From positions 496,001-560,000 of the forward strand of contig JADPYG010000090.1 of the NCBI GenBank assembly GCA_017654735.1: a DNA stretch of 64,000 bases, written 5' to 3'. Numbering within the stretch: position 1 is the first letter of the stretch; the number at the start of each line of letters is the position of its first letter. Below are positions 35,361-47,944 of this stretch, piece after piece. The notes under the pieces are model-generated. The model ran no database searches. It worked only from the letters and a program-made list of their open reading frames with translations, and was not told where the DNA came from. Both the position numbers and the translations under genes were made by a program. The DNA is from Vishniacozyma victoriae (lineage: Eukaryota; Basidiomycota; Tremellomycetes; Tremellales; Bulleribasidiaceae).

Positions 35361-37441
35361 ATGTCTTACAAAAGCGACTTACCTACTCCAGAGGCCGAGA
35401 TCGATAAAGAACTTCATTACCATACTGAGGATGTCAAACATACCCTTCCTACTGGCGATGGGTATGTCCAAGATCCTTCCAAGGGAAAGGTTGAGACTGT
35501 TCGAAATGTACGTTATTTTGAGATCGATCGATGCAGGAGATGAACTGATCGACCAGGCCGAACTCTATGCCGCTCTAGCAGAGGAAAAGACTGAAAAGTG
35601 GAGTCGAACTTCCCTAAAACTATACTGTAAGCCGCTCACCTCCCTCCGCCAGAGCACACGCTGATAGGACAGACTCGGTCTTTGTCGCCTTCTGCTGCGC
35701 CTGTGCCAATGGATACGATGGATCTCTGATGACTGCAATCATCGCCATGCCGCATTTCCAAAACACGTTCCACACGGACACTGTCGGTCCCATGGTCGCT
35801 GTTGTCTTCTCCATGTATACCGTGTAAGTCGTCCTCTCACACAGCAATTCCAGTGCTAATGAGTAGTGGATCAATGGTCGGCGCTCCATTCGCTGCTGTC
35901 GCCTCTGATCGATTTGGTCGACGAAAGGCCATGTTTGCCGGAGCATGTGTCATCATCACCGGTGCTATTGTCGCTGCTACTTCTCACCATTTCGCCCAAT
36001 TGGTCGTTTCTCGATTTATTCTCGGATTCGGTATCGCCATCATGACAGTCGCTGCTCCTGCTTATTCCCAAGAAATCGCCCCTCCCCAATGGCGAGGACG
36101 TGCTACCGGATTCTACAACACTGGTTGGTTCGGTGGTTCCATTCGTAAGTATTACATTCTTGTATGGTCTCATGTTCTGATGGTCAGCTGCCGCTGCTGT
36201 AACTTACGGATGTAACTTTATCAACTCGAACCGATCTTGGCAGGTCCCTCTTATCCTCCAATCATTTGCTTGTGTCATCGTCATGGTCTCTGTCTTTTTC
36301 ATTCCCGAATCGCCACGATTCTTAATGGCAAATGGTCGAGAGGAGGAAGCACACGCTTTCTTGACCAAGTACCATGGAAATGGAAAGAGTGATAGTAAAC
36401 TTGTCTCTTTACAGATTGCCGAGATGAGAGAAGGTATTCGACAGGATGGTATCGACAAGACTTGGTGGGATTGTACGTTCTTCATCGCTTTTTTCAACGC
36501 CTTGACTGACGAATAGACCGACCTTTGTTCAACAACCACAATGGTCGATGGCGAATGGCTCAAGTTCTCATGATCTCCATCTTTGGTCAATTCTCCGGTA
36601 ACGGTCTCGGATACTTCAACACGGTCATTTACGTGAGTCCCCGCTACCCTGATTTTATCGCCAGACTGACATGTAGGCCAACCTCGGCGTATCCAGTGTC
36701 TCCCAACAACTCGCCTACAATCTCCTCAACTCGATCGTATCATGTATCGGAGCCATGACGGCTGTCACACTCACCGATCGAATGCCCCGACGAAAAGTAT
36801 TGGTCATCGGTACCTTCACCTGTGCGGTCATGTTGGCTATCAACGCTGGTCTTTCCGCTGTACTCGATAAGCAAGTCACTAGTGGTCAGACAGTCTCCAA
36901 GAGTGTCGCTCAGGGTGCTTTGGCCGCTTATTTCATGTTCAATGTTATCTTCTCGTACGTCCCCTTCTTTCTTGATTAGATGCGAGCTCATCATTAGATT
37001 CACCTACACACCATTGCAGGGTGTCATCCCCGTCGAGTCCCTGGAGACTACCACTCGAGCTAAAGGTCTTGCTGGAAGTGGTATCATCGTTAGTGCATTC
37101 GGATTCATCAATTCGTTTGCAGGCCCATACGCTCTACAAAACATTGGGTACGTACATTTTCATCGTTTCCACGTACTTCGCTCATGGTTAAGATATCGAT
37201 ACGTGTACGTATTCGTCGGATGGGATGTTATCGAGTCAGGTCTCTGGTACATGTTTGGGTAAGTCTTCTATCGACGCGTCATCGAATGACAATACTGATA
37301 AACAGTGTCGAGTCTCAGGGTAGAACTTTGGAACAACTGGAATGGGTCTACAACCAGCCCAACCCCGTTAAAGCTTCACTAAAAGTCGACAAGGTTATCG
37401 TCCAAGCCGACGGAAGGGTTACTGAGAAAGTCGAGCTCTAG
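35361..37441 (+). CDS. MFS sugar transporter, lactose-permease-like
   Basis: A sugar porter of 12 TM helices resembling fungal lactose/oligosaccharide permeases. Signatures in order: ACANGYDGSLMTAI in TM1; SDRFGRRKAMF after TM2; RFILGFGIAIMTVAAPAYSQ then EIAPPQWRGRATG; IPESPRFLMANGREEEA; LTDRMPRRKVLVIG; FTYTPLQGVIPVESLETTTR; and the C-terminal VFVGWDVIESGLWYMFGVES QGRTLEQLEWVYNQPNPV, a hallmark of this subgroup. About nine exons. The N-terminal ~70 residues and the tail are cytosolic. The substrate is inferred only from family resemblance. Confidence 0.9.
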
Positions 37442-37946
37442 TTTCATTCATACAAGAGTAGTGATGGGTATAGGAAGAATAACGAGGAGTATTAGTAGGG
37501 TAATTTAAAGTTTTGAAGCAAAGTTATGATTATTTCAATTTGTATGTGATATTGAACTTGTCCATTGTCCATCACACCACTTTGCCCGCAGAACCAACAA
37601 CTTGAGGTCCTAACTCAGATCATCGTACCTGACATAACTGTTCCCATGATTCGTACCCACACCAATGGCTCGGCACGTAACGGCTCGAAGCGTTTGATGG
37701 CAATGACGACGAAATCATCCCCAACGGGGGGGGTTTCACCCACCTAATCACCTGACACCTTCATCCCCTTTTCGGCAAGGTTTCACGACGTTCATTATCC
37801 CAATTCCTGTTCCCGCTACTATTCAGACCTATCACTTGATGTTCATTCTTCATTACTCTTGACCATTTTCACACTTTAGATAGGAGCGATTGATCGTTCA
37901 TTCAATCACACCGGTCCCTCCCTAGATTCCTATATCCTCCGGTGTC
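37442..37946. other. Intergenic region without a supported gene
   Basis: This 505-base gap holds the transporter 3' end and the next gene's promoter. I see no RNA gene or repeat. Confidence 0.5.
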
Positions 37947-38761
37947 ATGTCGTACAACTTCAACATGTCGACTTCGAATGCAGTGATAGACGACAATCTC
38001 TCAGTTATCGATAAACCGAATATGTCGACTCAAGCTATTGTGTTTATCGCGCTCGCTTCTGCCTCTGCGGCTTTCACGTTGGGAGCTGGGATATGGTGTT
38101 TGTTCTACGGAGCTTTTGGGAGGGGATTGAGGCAAAGGCGAGCTAGGCAGGGTCGAAGGGTATGTCACTTTTTATCCTCATATCCATATTCATGTCGCGC
38201 TCCCGCTCCCCACTTCTCCACTTCCATACCCCCTCCTGCCCAAATCCCGCACGTAATAACGTACAGCAATCTATCGCGTCCTCCGCGTCTGCTCCAGAAG
38301 AAGCACCAGCCACACCCCGCCGACCATCCCGCTTCCGCCTCCCATGGATCCCATCAGAAACTCGATCACCACACAAGAAGACCACTCCAAACATGTCCCC
38401 AGCCTCCCCATGCCCCTCTTCCATCAGTTCATTGAACCTTCAGAAATTATACCCAATCTCGCCCGCAATGTTATCTACTCAAGCTTCATCCCCCAACGCT
38501 CAGGTTACGATTCAATGTACTGCCGATGCTACTCTCAGAGCAGACACCACCTCGATCCCAAAGACTTCCACCTCGACCAAGTCACTCGATTTGAAGAAAT
38601 TGTGGCCTATCTCACCGGCCATGTTATCCCATCAATCTCCCCATGCGCAAATGTCTATTCGGTCGGCAATGTCGGAACAAGATCTGAACCGTGTTAATCC
38701 CGGTGCTTTCCAATCCGTCAAACCAGTCAAAGTCAAGGGCAAGGGCAAGGGCCTCTGGTAG
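37947..38761 (+). CDS. Single-pass membrane protein with an internal duplicated motif
   Basis: Unrecognised protein of 235 residues from two exons (37947-38159 and 38267-38761; 708 bases). One hydrophobic segment (IVFIALASASAAFTLGAGIW) lies near residue 32-55 and is followed by a strongly basic stop-transfer patch (RGLRQRRARQGRR), so the N-terminus is probably outside and the long tail cytosolic. The tail is Ser/Pro-rich and carries two copies of a ~28-residue motif: SLNLQKLYPISPAMLSTQAS and SLDLKKLWPISPAMLSHQS, each ending SPxAQ. There is no enzymatic motif. An alternative start at the second Met (MSTSNAV) is possible. Confidence 0.7.
38424..38661 (+). repeat. Two-copy intragenic motif repeat
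   Basis: The copies at about 38424-38517 and 38578-38661 encode the shared core L-K-L-[YW]-P-I-S-P-A-M-L-S-x-Q-x-S-P-x-A-Q. They are alike at protein level and diverged at DNA level, suggesting selection on the peptide. Confidence 0.7.
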
Positions 38762-38973
38762 CTGTGATTGTTATTGGCTCGCATTGTACCTCGTGTCACC
38801 TTTGTAGCTCTAGTCAGCAGGCATACCTATTTGTTTTTCCGTTTCTTATATTTCATTGGATATAATGCATTTGGTTCCTATTCTCGCGATTCTGTATTTC
38901 ATTTGACATTCATGCATCTGTTGTTATGTTATAATTGTGATCATCTTGCGGTATCGTCACTCGGATGACGCTT

Positions 38974-41876
38974 CTACTCGATCATGGCGGCATCCAAACC
39001 CTAGTCAATCAGCGCAGTCTATGTACAGGAAAAGTGTACTCACCAAACCGTTAAGGAACATGTTGACATTCCTCAACTTCATCTCGGCCTGTAGAGGTGG
39101 TGTCGATGAGTTCCTGGCGCTCTGGACGGTATGTAGGATCTAATGATCAGCGCCGTCTCATAACGCTCGGTAGAACGTACAGTCTCCCTGAGGGCTCCGA
39201 CCAAATTCGTCTGCTCATCGTCTGGAGCATTGACAGCGAGACTGTCTATCAGCTTGGTTCTCCACAAAGTAATCGAGCTTACGCAGCAGCAAGTCCCCAG
39301 ACTTCGGCTTCTCTTCGTTCCATATCCTGATTCAAACCTTCGATGCCATTTCCTACTAGGTATGCTCCCGGACCAAATGCTGCTTTTTGCGCCAAGGACG
39401 AGGGGAATAGCCCAGGTAGATGAGGTAGGAGGATAGATAAGAGGTAAGCGAAAGTCTTGTTCCTGCAAATGTCAGCCTTGTCACTTTGGCTGGATTCGGC
39501 GACATACCAGTGATCTAGGTCGGCTGGACTGGCGTCTGTACCAGATCGAACGACTAGTTGAGCTTTCGACAGTAGAGCAGTGAAGAGGGCAACACCGGGC
39601 TAAATATCAGCATTAGATCCACGATGATATGGCTAGTAATTTACCCTTGTAGAAGCAACCCTCCAAACTTCCATCCTCTGGAAACAAATGCCAAACAGAC
39701 CATTGATCAGACCCAAACCACATTGCTCGGTGATGATCCTGTCTAATCCAGGTAGGACGTAGAGTAGGAAATTATCAGTCTCCGCTTCCCTCTTTGCCCT
39801 TTCTTTTCGTTCGACCTTCGAGAGGATGGAGGCGTCGGCAACGGGAGGTGGAGGCGCACGGGCGACAACGTCGAGTTGGGGGTATGTTGCTGTAAGAAGA
39901 GTGAGGAGGGTGATTGCCTGTTGAGGTTGAAGGTGACGCTGTAGTCGGGAAAAGAGTTTTTGTCCTTTGATGGGGTTGAGGAGCGAAACGAAGGGGTGGG
40001 GTTGGCTGCTAATCAGCCCCGGTCTCGAGCTAGGCAGAGCATAAAGAGGACGTACCTGACATCAAGAGGCTCCATGACCATCAACCTCCTCCAGATCTCA
40101 TCACTCTTAGCCAGACATGCCATATTCCAAGCTTCGAGCCTAGGAATATCATCAGGCGGAGGCATTTGCATTCGTGCCTGTTCCAACTCTAGGATTTGAT
40201 CGTACAATCCCTCGATAGCGACTAATGCCTGTTTCCTGGTCAATGCCTGTCGGTGCACGCCAGCTTGTTGGTTGAGTTGAGGCATTCTGATTGCTGTCTT
40301 GGCGGTTGGGACGGCGAGAACGGGTTTAGGCGCAGCGACACTGGTCCTCGAGACTCGACCTAGGGCGCCTTGGAGAGCATCTACTCATCAGCGGGTCCCA
40401 AAGGGTATATAAGATAGTACTGACCATTACTCATTTGCTTGTTCTTCCTCTGTTCAACCAATTTCTTGACCTGCGACGAGAGCTTCTGCATCGTCTTGTT
40501 GCCCATCTGACCAAATCGGTTCCCACTAGCACCTCCAACACCGAAACCAGCATCCTGTCCAACCTTGACAACAGTAGGCCCCTCACCTTCCTCTGGACCT
40601 CTCTGGCGGGATTTCTGGATTTGAGTGTAGACTTGAGCGTAAAAGTCTGAAGTGTATGGGTCGGCGGTAGCGAGTTGAGAAAGTTGTATACGAGTAATGA
40701 AATCTTTATCGGAGGATCCCATACAGTTGTTGTATGTTGACATGGCTTGGATTTTGGCGGCAATACGTTCTTGCTTGGCATGGTATTCTCGTGCTCGTTG
40801 TTCGTTGTCGATGCCTTGTCCCTGCTGACCTTGTCCACCTTGACCCTGGAATCCAAGAGACTGGCCCATAGGTTGAGGCTGACCTTGACCAGGGAGAGGG
40901 AACATGTTGTCGAGTGAAGCCTGCTGTTTGGCGTAACCAGACGAATCGAGACCAAGCTGAACCGGTGTCTCCTCTCGCGACGGTTGTTTGAACGACATGG
41001 GTTCATCATCTCCCAACATTTCTCGCTCGATTTCCTCGAGAGATCGGACTTGAGGTTGGGTAGGTAAGGCTGGTGGAGCTGCTGGTCCTCGAGCATCCTG
41101 GAAATCCATGGCTGTCATTTCCGCCTCGATCTCTTCCAAAGTCTTAATCTGGCCCATAGGAGGTGGACCACTTTGTCGACCTGCTGGAGGTGGCGGAGGT
41201 CGGACAGCTGGAGCGTGAGCTTGGCATTCATTATGGTCATTTGGACTGACCTGATCGAGGAGCAGCGCCCCACATGGGTTGCGACATGGAAGACGAGGGT
41301 GGTCCTTGAGGCTGCCTGACTGGTGCTTGGGACTGCTGTGGCCTGACTTGCACGAGGGCTGGAGCAGCCTTGGTCCTGGGAGCAGCCTTCTTTGGCTCTA
41401 GATACCGTCAGCATGACTCCCGTTTTGAGATGGCGATTGCTCACTATCATGCCTGGATGTGTAGAAGTCATCCTCAGAAGCGGCGAAAGGATCATGAACA
41501 GTCTTTGGCCCGTATCTCGATTTCGTACTAGCAATAGGACCTTTTGGCTTGACAGGTGCCGGAGCTGACCATTGGAAATCTTGTCCTTCCCGTCAGCCAC
41601 GCCCTCCATCATAAATGATTTCATAGACATACCGCCATTCCCACTATCGCCAAACGTCTCGTCATTCATCTCATCTCCACCTTCCAAGAGATTCGTAGAA
41701 GCTCCTTCACCCCATGTGAATGTAGCTAAGTCATCTTCTTCTTGTTGGGGGAAACCGCCGCCGAATGAGGTACTATCGTTTGTTGCGAATCTTGGCTGCT
41801 GTTGCTGCTGTTGAGGTTGTTGCTGTTGTTGTCCTTTATGCTCTGGCAAGGTAGTATCGAAGCCGAAGAACGACAT
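38974..41876 (-). CDS. PAT1: Decapping activator Pat1
   Basis: Pat1 bridges deadenylated mRNA, Lsm1-7, Dhh1 and the decapping enzyme in P-bodies. It starts MSFFGFDTTLP, closely like the yeast Pat1 N-terminus, followed by a poly-Gln stretch and the NDETFGD motif, a Dhh1-binding element in yeast. Then come a conserved helix KTLEEIEAEM and RSLEEIEREMLGDD, a Gln/Gly-rich region, REYHAKQERIAAKIQAMSTY and the mid-domain DFITRIQLSQLATADPYTSD FYAQVYTQI. The alpha-helical C-domain includes QALTRKQALVAIEGLYDQIL and ends RNVNMFLNGLGLDAAMIE, with a small last exon (stop at 38976-38974). About ten exons. All functional blocks are present. Confidence 0.93.
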
Positions 41877-42107
41877 GTTGACAGATTACCTTTACACAAT
41901 AGACTGGTACAGTATACTATCACACGAGGATGATGACAGAGACAGCTTGGAGGAATAGGTAGTGTTCGATTCTAGTCCTGTGACAATAATTACCACTTTG
42001 AGGATATTTTGGTGGTATATATTCCGGTGGAGGTAGTCCGACAAGGTGTCACTCTTTATTCCATCTATCACTATTTTGTAAAAAGGATACCATATACATA
42101 CTACACA

Positions 42108-44966
42108 ATGTCAGCTACAAAGAATATATCAATCGAGGCATTCAAGCCAGGACAATCAGTCATCCAAGTCTCAGGCCGGAACTTCACAGACAACCACGGT
42201 CGTATCCTCGATTTACGAGGTGCGAACGTTAGCTCGTCAAGTAAAGTGTACGCCCCATTTGTTCTCCATTCCAGCCGTACTAATTCACAGGCCGCAGAAG
42301 CTACCTTCTAGGATCGATAGACATACCGAGTCGAGCTATGTTGGACGGCCATTCCCTCTAGAGGACGCCGATGAACATTGGGCAAGGCTCAAATCATGGG
42401 GTCTGACATTCTGTAAGTCAACTTTCCTTTGTCTTTTGGAAGACTTCCTTTGTCGGAGTATTGATGAGTAGTGAGAATCAATGTCACTTGGGAAGCTATA
42501 GAGCATGCTGGACCGTGAGTCGAGCCGATCACTTCTCAAGGCTGAGCTCACGATTAGTGGTCAGTATGACCAAGAGTACTTGGACTACCTACGAGCCTTG
42601 CTCGAAAGTATGGGCAAAGCTGGACTAGTCGCTTACGTCGTAAGCTGCTTATATTTGATGTGTGACACAAAAACTCAGACGATAGTCAATCCACCAAGAC
42701 GTCTGGTCCCGATACTCTGGAGGTGTAAGCTACTTCATGCTATATGTTTTGGTCAAGCTAACCGTGCAGTCCGGTGCACCAGGCTGGACCCTCGAGGCTG
42801 CCGGCTTCGATCTCTCTGACGACGGCGAGAAGCTCTCTCTAAGCGGAGCAGCCTTCTTGCACGGTATCAAGGGCGGCAGACTTGCCGGAGAACGAGGACT
42901 CTGGCCTACAGGTTATCAGAAGCTTGCCTGTGCAACCATGAAGTGAGCATTGCCAAGACTCCTTTGTCGAGACTAATGAGATAGTACTTTGTTCTGGGGC
43001 GGATCGACTTATGCTCCTTCCTTTATTGTTGATGGCCAGAATGGTGGAAAGGTCAATATCCAAGAATACCTGCAGGAGGCGTTCTTGGCTGCTGTGGAGA
43101 AATTAAACGAGGCTGTTGGGGATCTTGATGGCGTCTTGGGTATTGAGGTGAGTCGAACGCTATGTTGTCAATCGAGACTAATAAAATAGCTAATGAATGA
43201 ACCCCATGCCGGATTTATCGGTTTGGCCACACTTCAAGAATGGGTGAGTCACCAACCCTCGACTCAATTGTCGAGCGTACTGACACAGTAGGACTACAAT
43301 ACCGACCTTCACCTCGCACAATGCCCATCTCCCCTCCAGTCATTCACCCTAGGTTCAGGCCACCCAACCAAAATCCCATTCTACGTTCGAGCATTCCCCT
43401 TCCCAACCCGTCAAAGCGGTGAAGTCCTAGCAAACTCAACCTCGGTCTCCGCATGGAAAGACCACGGTAAATGTATCTGGGAGAAAGAAGGTGTTTGGAG
43501 GTGGTCCGAGCAAAAGAAGGAAGGTGTGGCGCTGCAGGATGATTACTTTTCCAAGAACAAGGATGGCCAGGAAGTCAACTTCTATAGGGATTGTTATTTC
43601 CCTTTTATTCAGAAATGGAATAAGAGGATCGAGGGGAAGAAGATGAAGTTAGTCGGACCTATTCCTAATGAGTTTGCTCCGACTTGGCCTCAGGAATCTA
43701 GGCCTGACAATTTCGTCTTTGCTCCTCATTGGTAGGTCTCACCCCAGGGCCGCGGACTCGACTGATGATAGGTACGACTTGAACACCTTGTTCAAAAAGA
43801 GTCTTGGGTTCATGACTGTCGATGTTCAAGGTATGGCACGAGTAAGTCTCTGTCATCCCCATAACATGACCTACCGACTGACGTGTAGGGAATGTACATC
43901 TGGAATGCCCTCTACTTTGGGCGAGAGGCGGCGAAACAGAATTACGCTCTACAAATCAAGAACATTGTTGAATCCAGTAGGGAGAAATTAGGAGAAGTGC
44001 CCGTTATCATTGGGGAAACTGGTGTTCCAATGGATATCAAGTGAGCTCGAGTTCACTATTGATGGGCAAGAGCTGATGTATAGCAATGAGGAAGCATTCA
44101 AGAATGGTGATTTCAGCTGGCAAGAGAGGATGATGGATCATATCATCTCTGCTATGGAATCCAGTATGATTGGCTTCAAGTGAGTTTTGATCAATGGGAT
44201 GGAGCTGATGATAGTCTGTGGGCATACAACCCTTTGAACCGAGATGATACAGGTGATGATGTATGTCCCTATAAGCTCGACGTGAATTTAGCTGACGGAT
44301 AGTGGAACGCCGAGAACTTTTCTTGGTACTCGAGTCATAATCGGGATTTAGCCATTATGGCCAGTGGCGGTGAGAAGTCTGTTCACCCCAACGTCGGCGC
44401 AAGGCTACTCGATGCCATTGTCGTGAGTTTTCCCCACCTCTGGTAAAAATGGTACTGATGTGTAGCGGCCATATGCGATCGCTACCGCCGGAACCCCATT
44501 GTCGATCAAGTTCGACTACGAGACCTCCGCATACACTTACCGATTCACCTCCCCTGTCCGCGACCCCAGCTCCGATGTCCCAACGTCGGAAGTCACTGAA
44601 CTGTTCCTCCCATCCCAGCATTATACCGAGGGTAAATTCCTACATACTATCTCTGCAGGTGGTCAGATCCGATTCGATTTCCCCGCTCAAAGAGCTTATG
44701 TCTGGTTCATCGACGATGAGCCCGCCAGACTCAGGGAGTCAACCTCTAAAGTGAGGAGGATTGACATCTATGTCCCTAATAGGACTCAAGCTACGGGCAA
44801 GTTGTCCAATATTCAGATCGCATTCTTCATCTTATTTGCAATCTTTTGGTTGGGAGTCGCTTGGTGGACTCAGATGAATGAAATCTGGTGGGATAAAAGA
44901 CTTGGTTTCACCCATTCCATATGGGGTACCTGGGGAACCCCTCCTCCTCCTCCTGTGAAAATGTAG
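42108..44966 (+). CDS. GH5 glycosidase, endoglycoceramidase-related (EGCrP2/Sgl1-like)
   Basis: A glycoside hydrolase family 5 enzyme similar to cryptococcal EGCrP2/Sgl1, which cleaves sterylglucosides or glucosylceramide. Catalytic landmarks: LRINVTWEAIEHAGPGQYD; the strand with HQDVWSRYSGGSGAPGWT; acid/base ELMNEPHAGFIG (Asn-Glu-Pro); and nucleophile VPVIIGETGVPMD. Long insertions sit between them (WKDHGKCIWEKEGVWRW). A C-terminal beta-domain (FRFTSPVRD, PLSIKFDYET) follows, then one hydrophobic helix (IQIAFFILFAIFWLGVAWW) and a short Pro-rich end. There is no N-terminal signal peptide. The helix suggests tail anchoring, which is worth checking. About fifteen exons. Substrate not proven; loss of this enzyme in C. 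neoformans causes sterylglucoside build-up (established knowledge). Confidence 0.85.
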
Positions 44967-45021
44967 GATATAGATTCTTAGATTGTTGATAGATTACAAA
45001 AGCATGCATTGACCGTATCAT

Positions 45022-46582
45022 CTATGAACTAACACCGAAACCCTTCTCTTGTAATATGGTCAAACAACTCTCCATAACTCCAACAGCCTTGTCACATTCC
45101 TCTTTCGTAATAATCAATGGAGGGACACATCGCACAGCATCACTTCCAGCAGTCAAGAGCAATACCCCTCGTTCCCTAGCTAGTTTCACCAATTCAGCGG
45201 GAGCTTTGAGATCCTTGAATGGAATACCCCTAATCAGACCCCTTCCTCTCAATGGACCGCCTACGATAGTAGGGAACAATTGGGGTAATCGCTGTAATAG
45301 CTTATCGAGGTGTTCGGACGTTTCGGCCAATGTTGATAGGAATTTAGGATCGGATAGTCGGGACAAGACGTGATGTCCTATTCGAGTTGCTAGCGGTTGA
45401 CCACCAAAGGTTGTTCCGTGGTGCCCGACCGCTATTGTCTCGGCTACGTTATCGCGGACCATGATTGCTCCTATTGGGAATCCGTTTGCGAGGGGTTTCG
45501 CCATTGTTACAATGTCAGGTCTGAGATCAGCTTTGAATTCGATTGTGGGTGAGGAGTAGCTTACTGGGCGATTTCGGGATATCCGGAATGAGCCCACATC
45601 TTGCCTGTTCGGAATAGACCACACTATTCATCAGCTCAGGTCGCTCATTGCGACATGAGATGGAGTCTCACCTGGATCTCATCGTAAATCAAAACAGCTC
45701 CAACTTCCTTACACCTCTTTCCCAAAAGCTCCAACCACTCTACACTTGCAGTCCCAACTCCACCCTCTCCCTGGATAGGTTCAACAATAACACCACATGT
45801 ATCTTCATTGACCAACTCTTTCATCTTTGCTTCGTCCATGTTGTTGTACTCTCCTACCCTTACGCCAGGAATTAGAGGGGCGAACGGAGCTTGGTATTTC
45901 GGGTTTGGGGTACATGATAACGCACCCATGGTTCGCCCGTGGAAAGCGTTGGTGAAGCATACGATCTTATCCTTACTATCGCCTCCTGTCTCCTTTCCAT
46001 ACAACCTGGCAAACTTCAATGCTCCCTCATTGGCTTCTGTTCCAGAGTTGGAGAAAAACACTTTCGCTCCTGAAGAACCACCTTCACTCATCCCCAGCCC
46101 TTTGTGTGCCTTTGTGTTTTCGACAAGAGATTGAGCGAGTTCACCAGCATATTCGTTCCAGTAGATATTACTAGCATGTGAGATCTTTGATGATTGATCG
46201 TTGACGACTTTATTGATTTGAGCATCATTATGACCTAGCGCAACAACAGCGATACCAGCTGTGAAATCTAGGTAATCCCGACCTGAAGAATCGGTAAGTG
46301 TAGATCGGTTGCCGTGGGTAATCATGATGGGTGGTCGGGCGTAGGTGTTGAGTAGGTATTTGGTATGTGTTTGGATATTAGATTGGGTAGCTTCGGGAGT
46401 CTCGGTATCGGGGTGAGTAACGGATTTGTATGATAGGTTTGGCTATCCATCAGCACACGCTCGGATCACAAGCGGAGACATACCTGGAGACTGCCAGAAG
46501 GTGTAGCGTAGCTTCGAGAAGCCAATGCCCTGGGGAAACGGGCTGCCGCCCTCATGGAAGGTAGAGTAGCTAATCGGGACAT
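45022..46582 (-). CDS. ARG8: Acetylornithine aminotransferase, mitochondrial (arginine synthesis)
   Basis: Arg8 converts N-acetylglutamate semialdehyde to N2-acetylornithine with pyridoxal phosphate in mitochondria. The N-terminus (MSRLATLPSMRAAARFPRAL ASRSYA) looks like a mitochondrial targeting peptide. The core is a class III aminotransferase: YLDFTAGIAVVALGHND, FFSNSGTEANEGALKFAR, FHGRTMGALS, VEPIQGEGGV, LIYDEIQCGLFRTGKMWAHS and the PLP-lysine region PDIVTMAKPLANGFPIGA, then HGTTFGGQPLA. Four or five exons. The start at 46582 begins the targeting peptide; a nearby upstream ATG in frame exists but adds non-conserved residues. A divergent neighbour with a 191-base gap encodes a glutamine amidotransferase. 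Confidence 0.93.
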
Positions 46583-46773
46583 GTTGATATGATTGTTGGA
46601 GTGATTGACACGATTGGAGACCGAGTCAAAGATAGCAAAATCCCCATCTCCGTGCCTGATCACCGCATACCTAATCATTTAGCAAGCGAGATTTAGCGAG
46701 CCTATTGCAAGATTGCGATAAGCCGAGATAAACGGAATGCAAGTCGGGGCGTCATCTATCAACTTGACACAAG

Positions 46774-47878
46774 ATGACAACGACAAGTAAAAGGACAGTA
46801 AGAATAGCAGTCCTGCTCTGTGATACTCCAGTATGTCCTCCATCTATTATATCCAGTGAAACATGAGCTAAGAATAGGTCCCCGCGGTTCTAGAGGAGAC
46901 AGGCGACTGTCAGCTTATTAATTTGCGGAGACGATTGCAAGCTGACAAAATCCAGACCTGGCAGTGTTCCGAGAATGGCTAAATGGTTGCCTTGAGTCTT
47001 TTCCCGACAGGAACATACCAGCCAACATCGATCTGATAGTTGACGGTTACGATGTTGTCGACGCTGGTGACTACCCTCCCGACTCCCGACTTAAAGCAGG
47101 CGGTGAAGATAGCTACGATGTGATCATGTTGACTGGTTCTAGTATGTCTTCCATTACAGTACAAGCTGACTTTCAGAACATACGGCATACGACACATCCA
47201 ACCCATTCATACCACCTCTCATCGAGTTTACGCGTAAAATCGGAAGTCAAGCTGAATATCAACATATCAAACTAGTTGGAATCTGTTTCGGTCACCAGAT
47301 CATCAGTATAGCCATGGGAGGGGAATGTAAGGCTGGAACGAATGGATGGGAGATTGGAGTATATGGTAATGAAGTGACGGAAGAGGGTAAGAAGTGGTGG
47401 GGTGATGTATCTGGTCAAGGGAGGGAGGATCGGGTTGTACGTCATTCTCTTGAAACAGGAGCAGTGCTGATAAGACAGTTCGTCCAGCAGATGGTATGAC
47501 TCACTAACCCTATCCCGGCAGAATGAAAAAGAAAGGGAAAATGCTGATAGCCAGCACAAAGACATAGTCCCCGATCTACCACCAGATTTCCACCTCCTTC
47601 TCAAATCCGAGAAATACCCAATCCACTCTATGGTCAAATATCACCCCCAAAACGAGAGTCTAGCGCGTATATTCACAATTCAAGGACATCCAGAATTCAC
47701 CCCGTCAATCGTCTCGCACGTTATCGACGCCAGAGAAAAGACGGGGGTGTTTAAAGGGGAAGTAGCTGAGGAAGCTAAGCGGAGAAAAGGTGGGAAGGAT
47801 GGGAGTGGAGGTGAAGGGTTGGGGAGGTTGGGATGGGCTATTTGGAGGGTCATGTTGCAGGATCTACCTACGGCTTGA
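46774..47878 (+). CDS. Class I glutamine amidotransferase-like protein
   Basis: A stand-alone GATase1 domain protein, 290 residues from six exons (46774-46830, 46878-46908, 46956-47141, 47177-47436, 47479-47493, 47555-47878; 873 bases). The start MTTTSKRTVRIAVLLCDTPV PAV fits family members. The catalytic triad is visible: nucleophile Cys in GICFGHQIISIAMGG, and His/Glu in IQGHPEFTP. Proteins of this subgroup (yeast YLR126C-like) are of poorly known substrate and often hydrolyse gamma-glutamyl bonds. Two exons are only 31 and 15 bases long. Located head-to-head with ARG8 and tail-to-tail with an amidase. Confidence 0.88.
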
Positions 47879-47944
47879 TATGTTGCATGCACTGATATAT
47901 AAAATACTTGGGACATTTGACACTGGGAAGAAGCTTTTGAGCGA

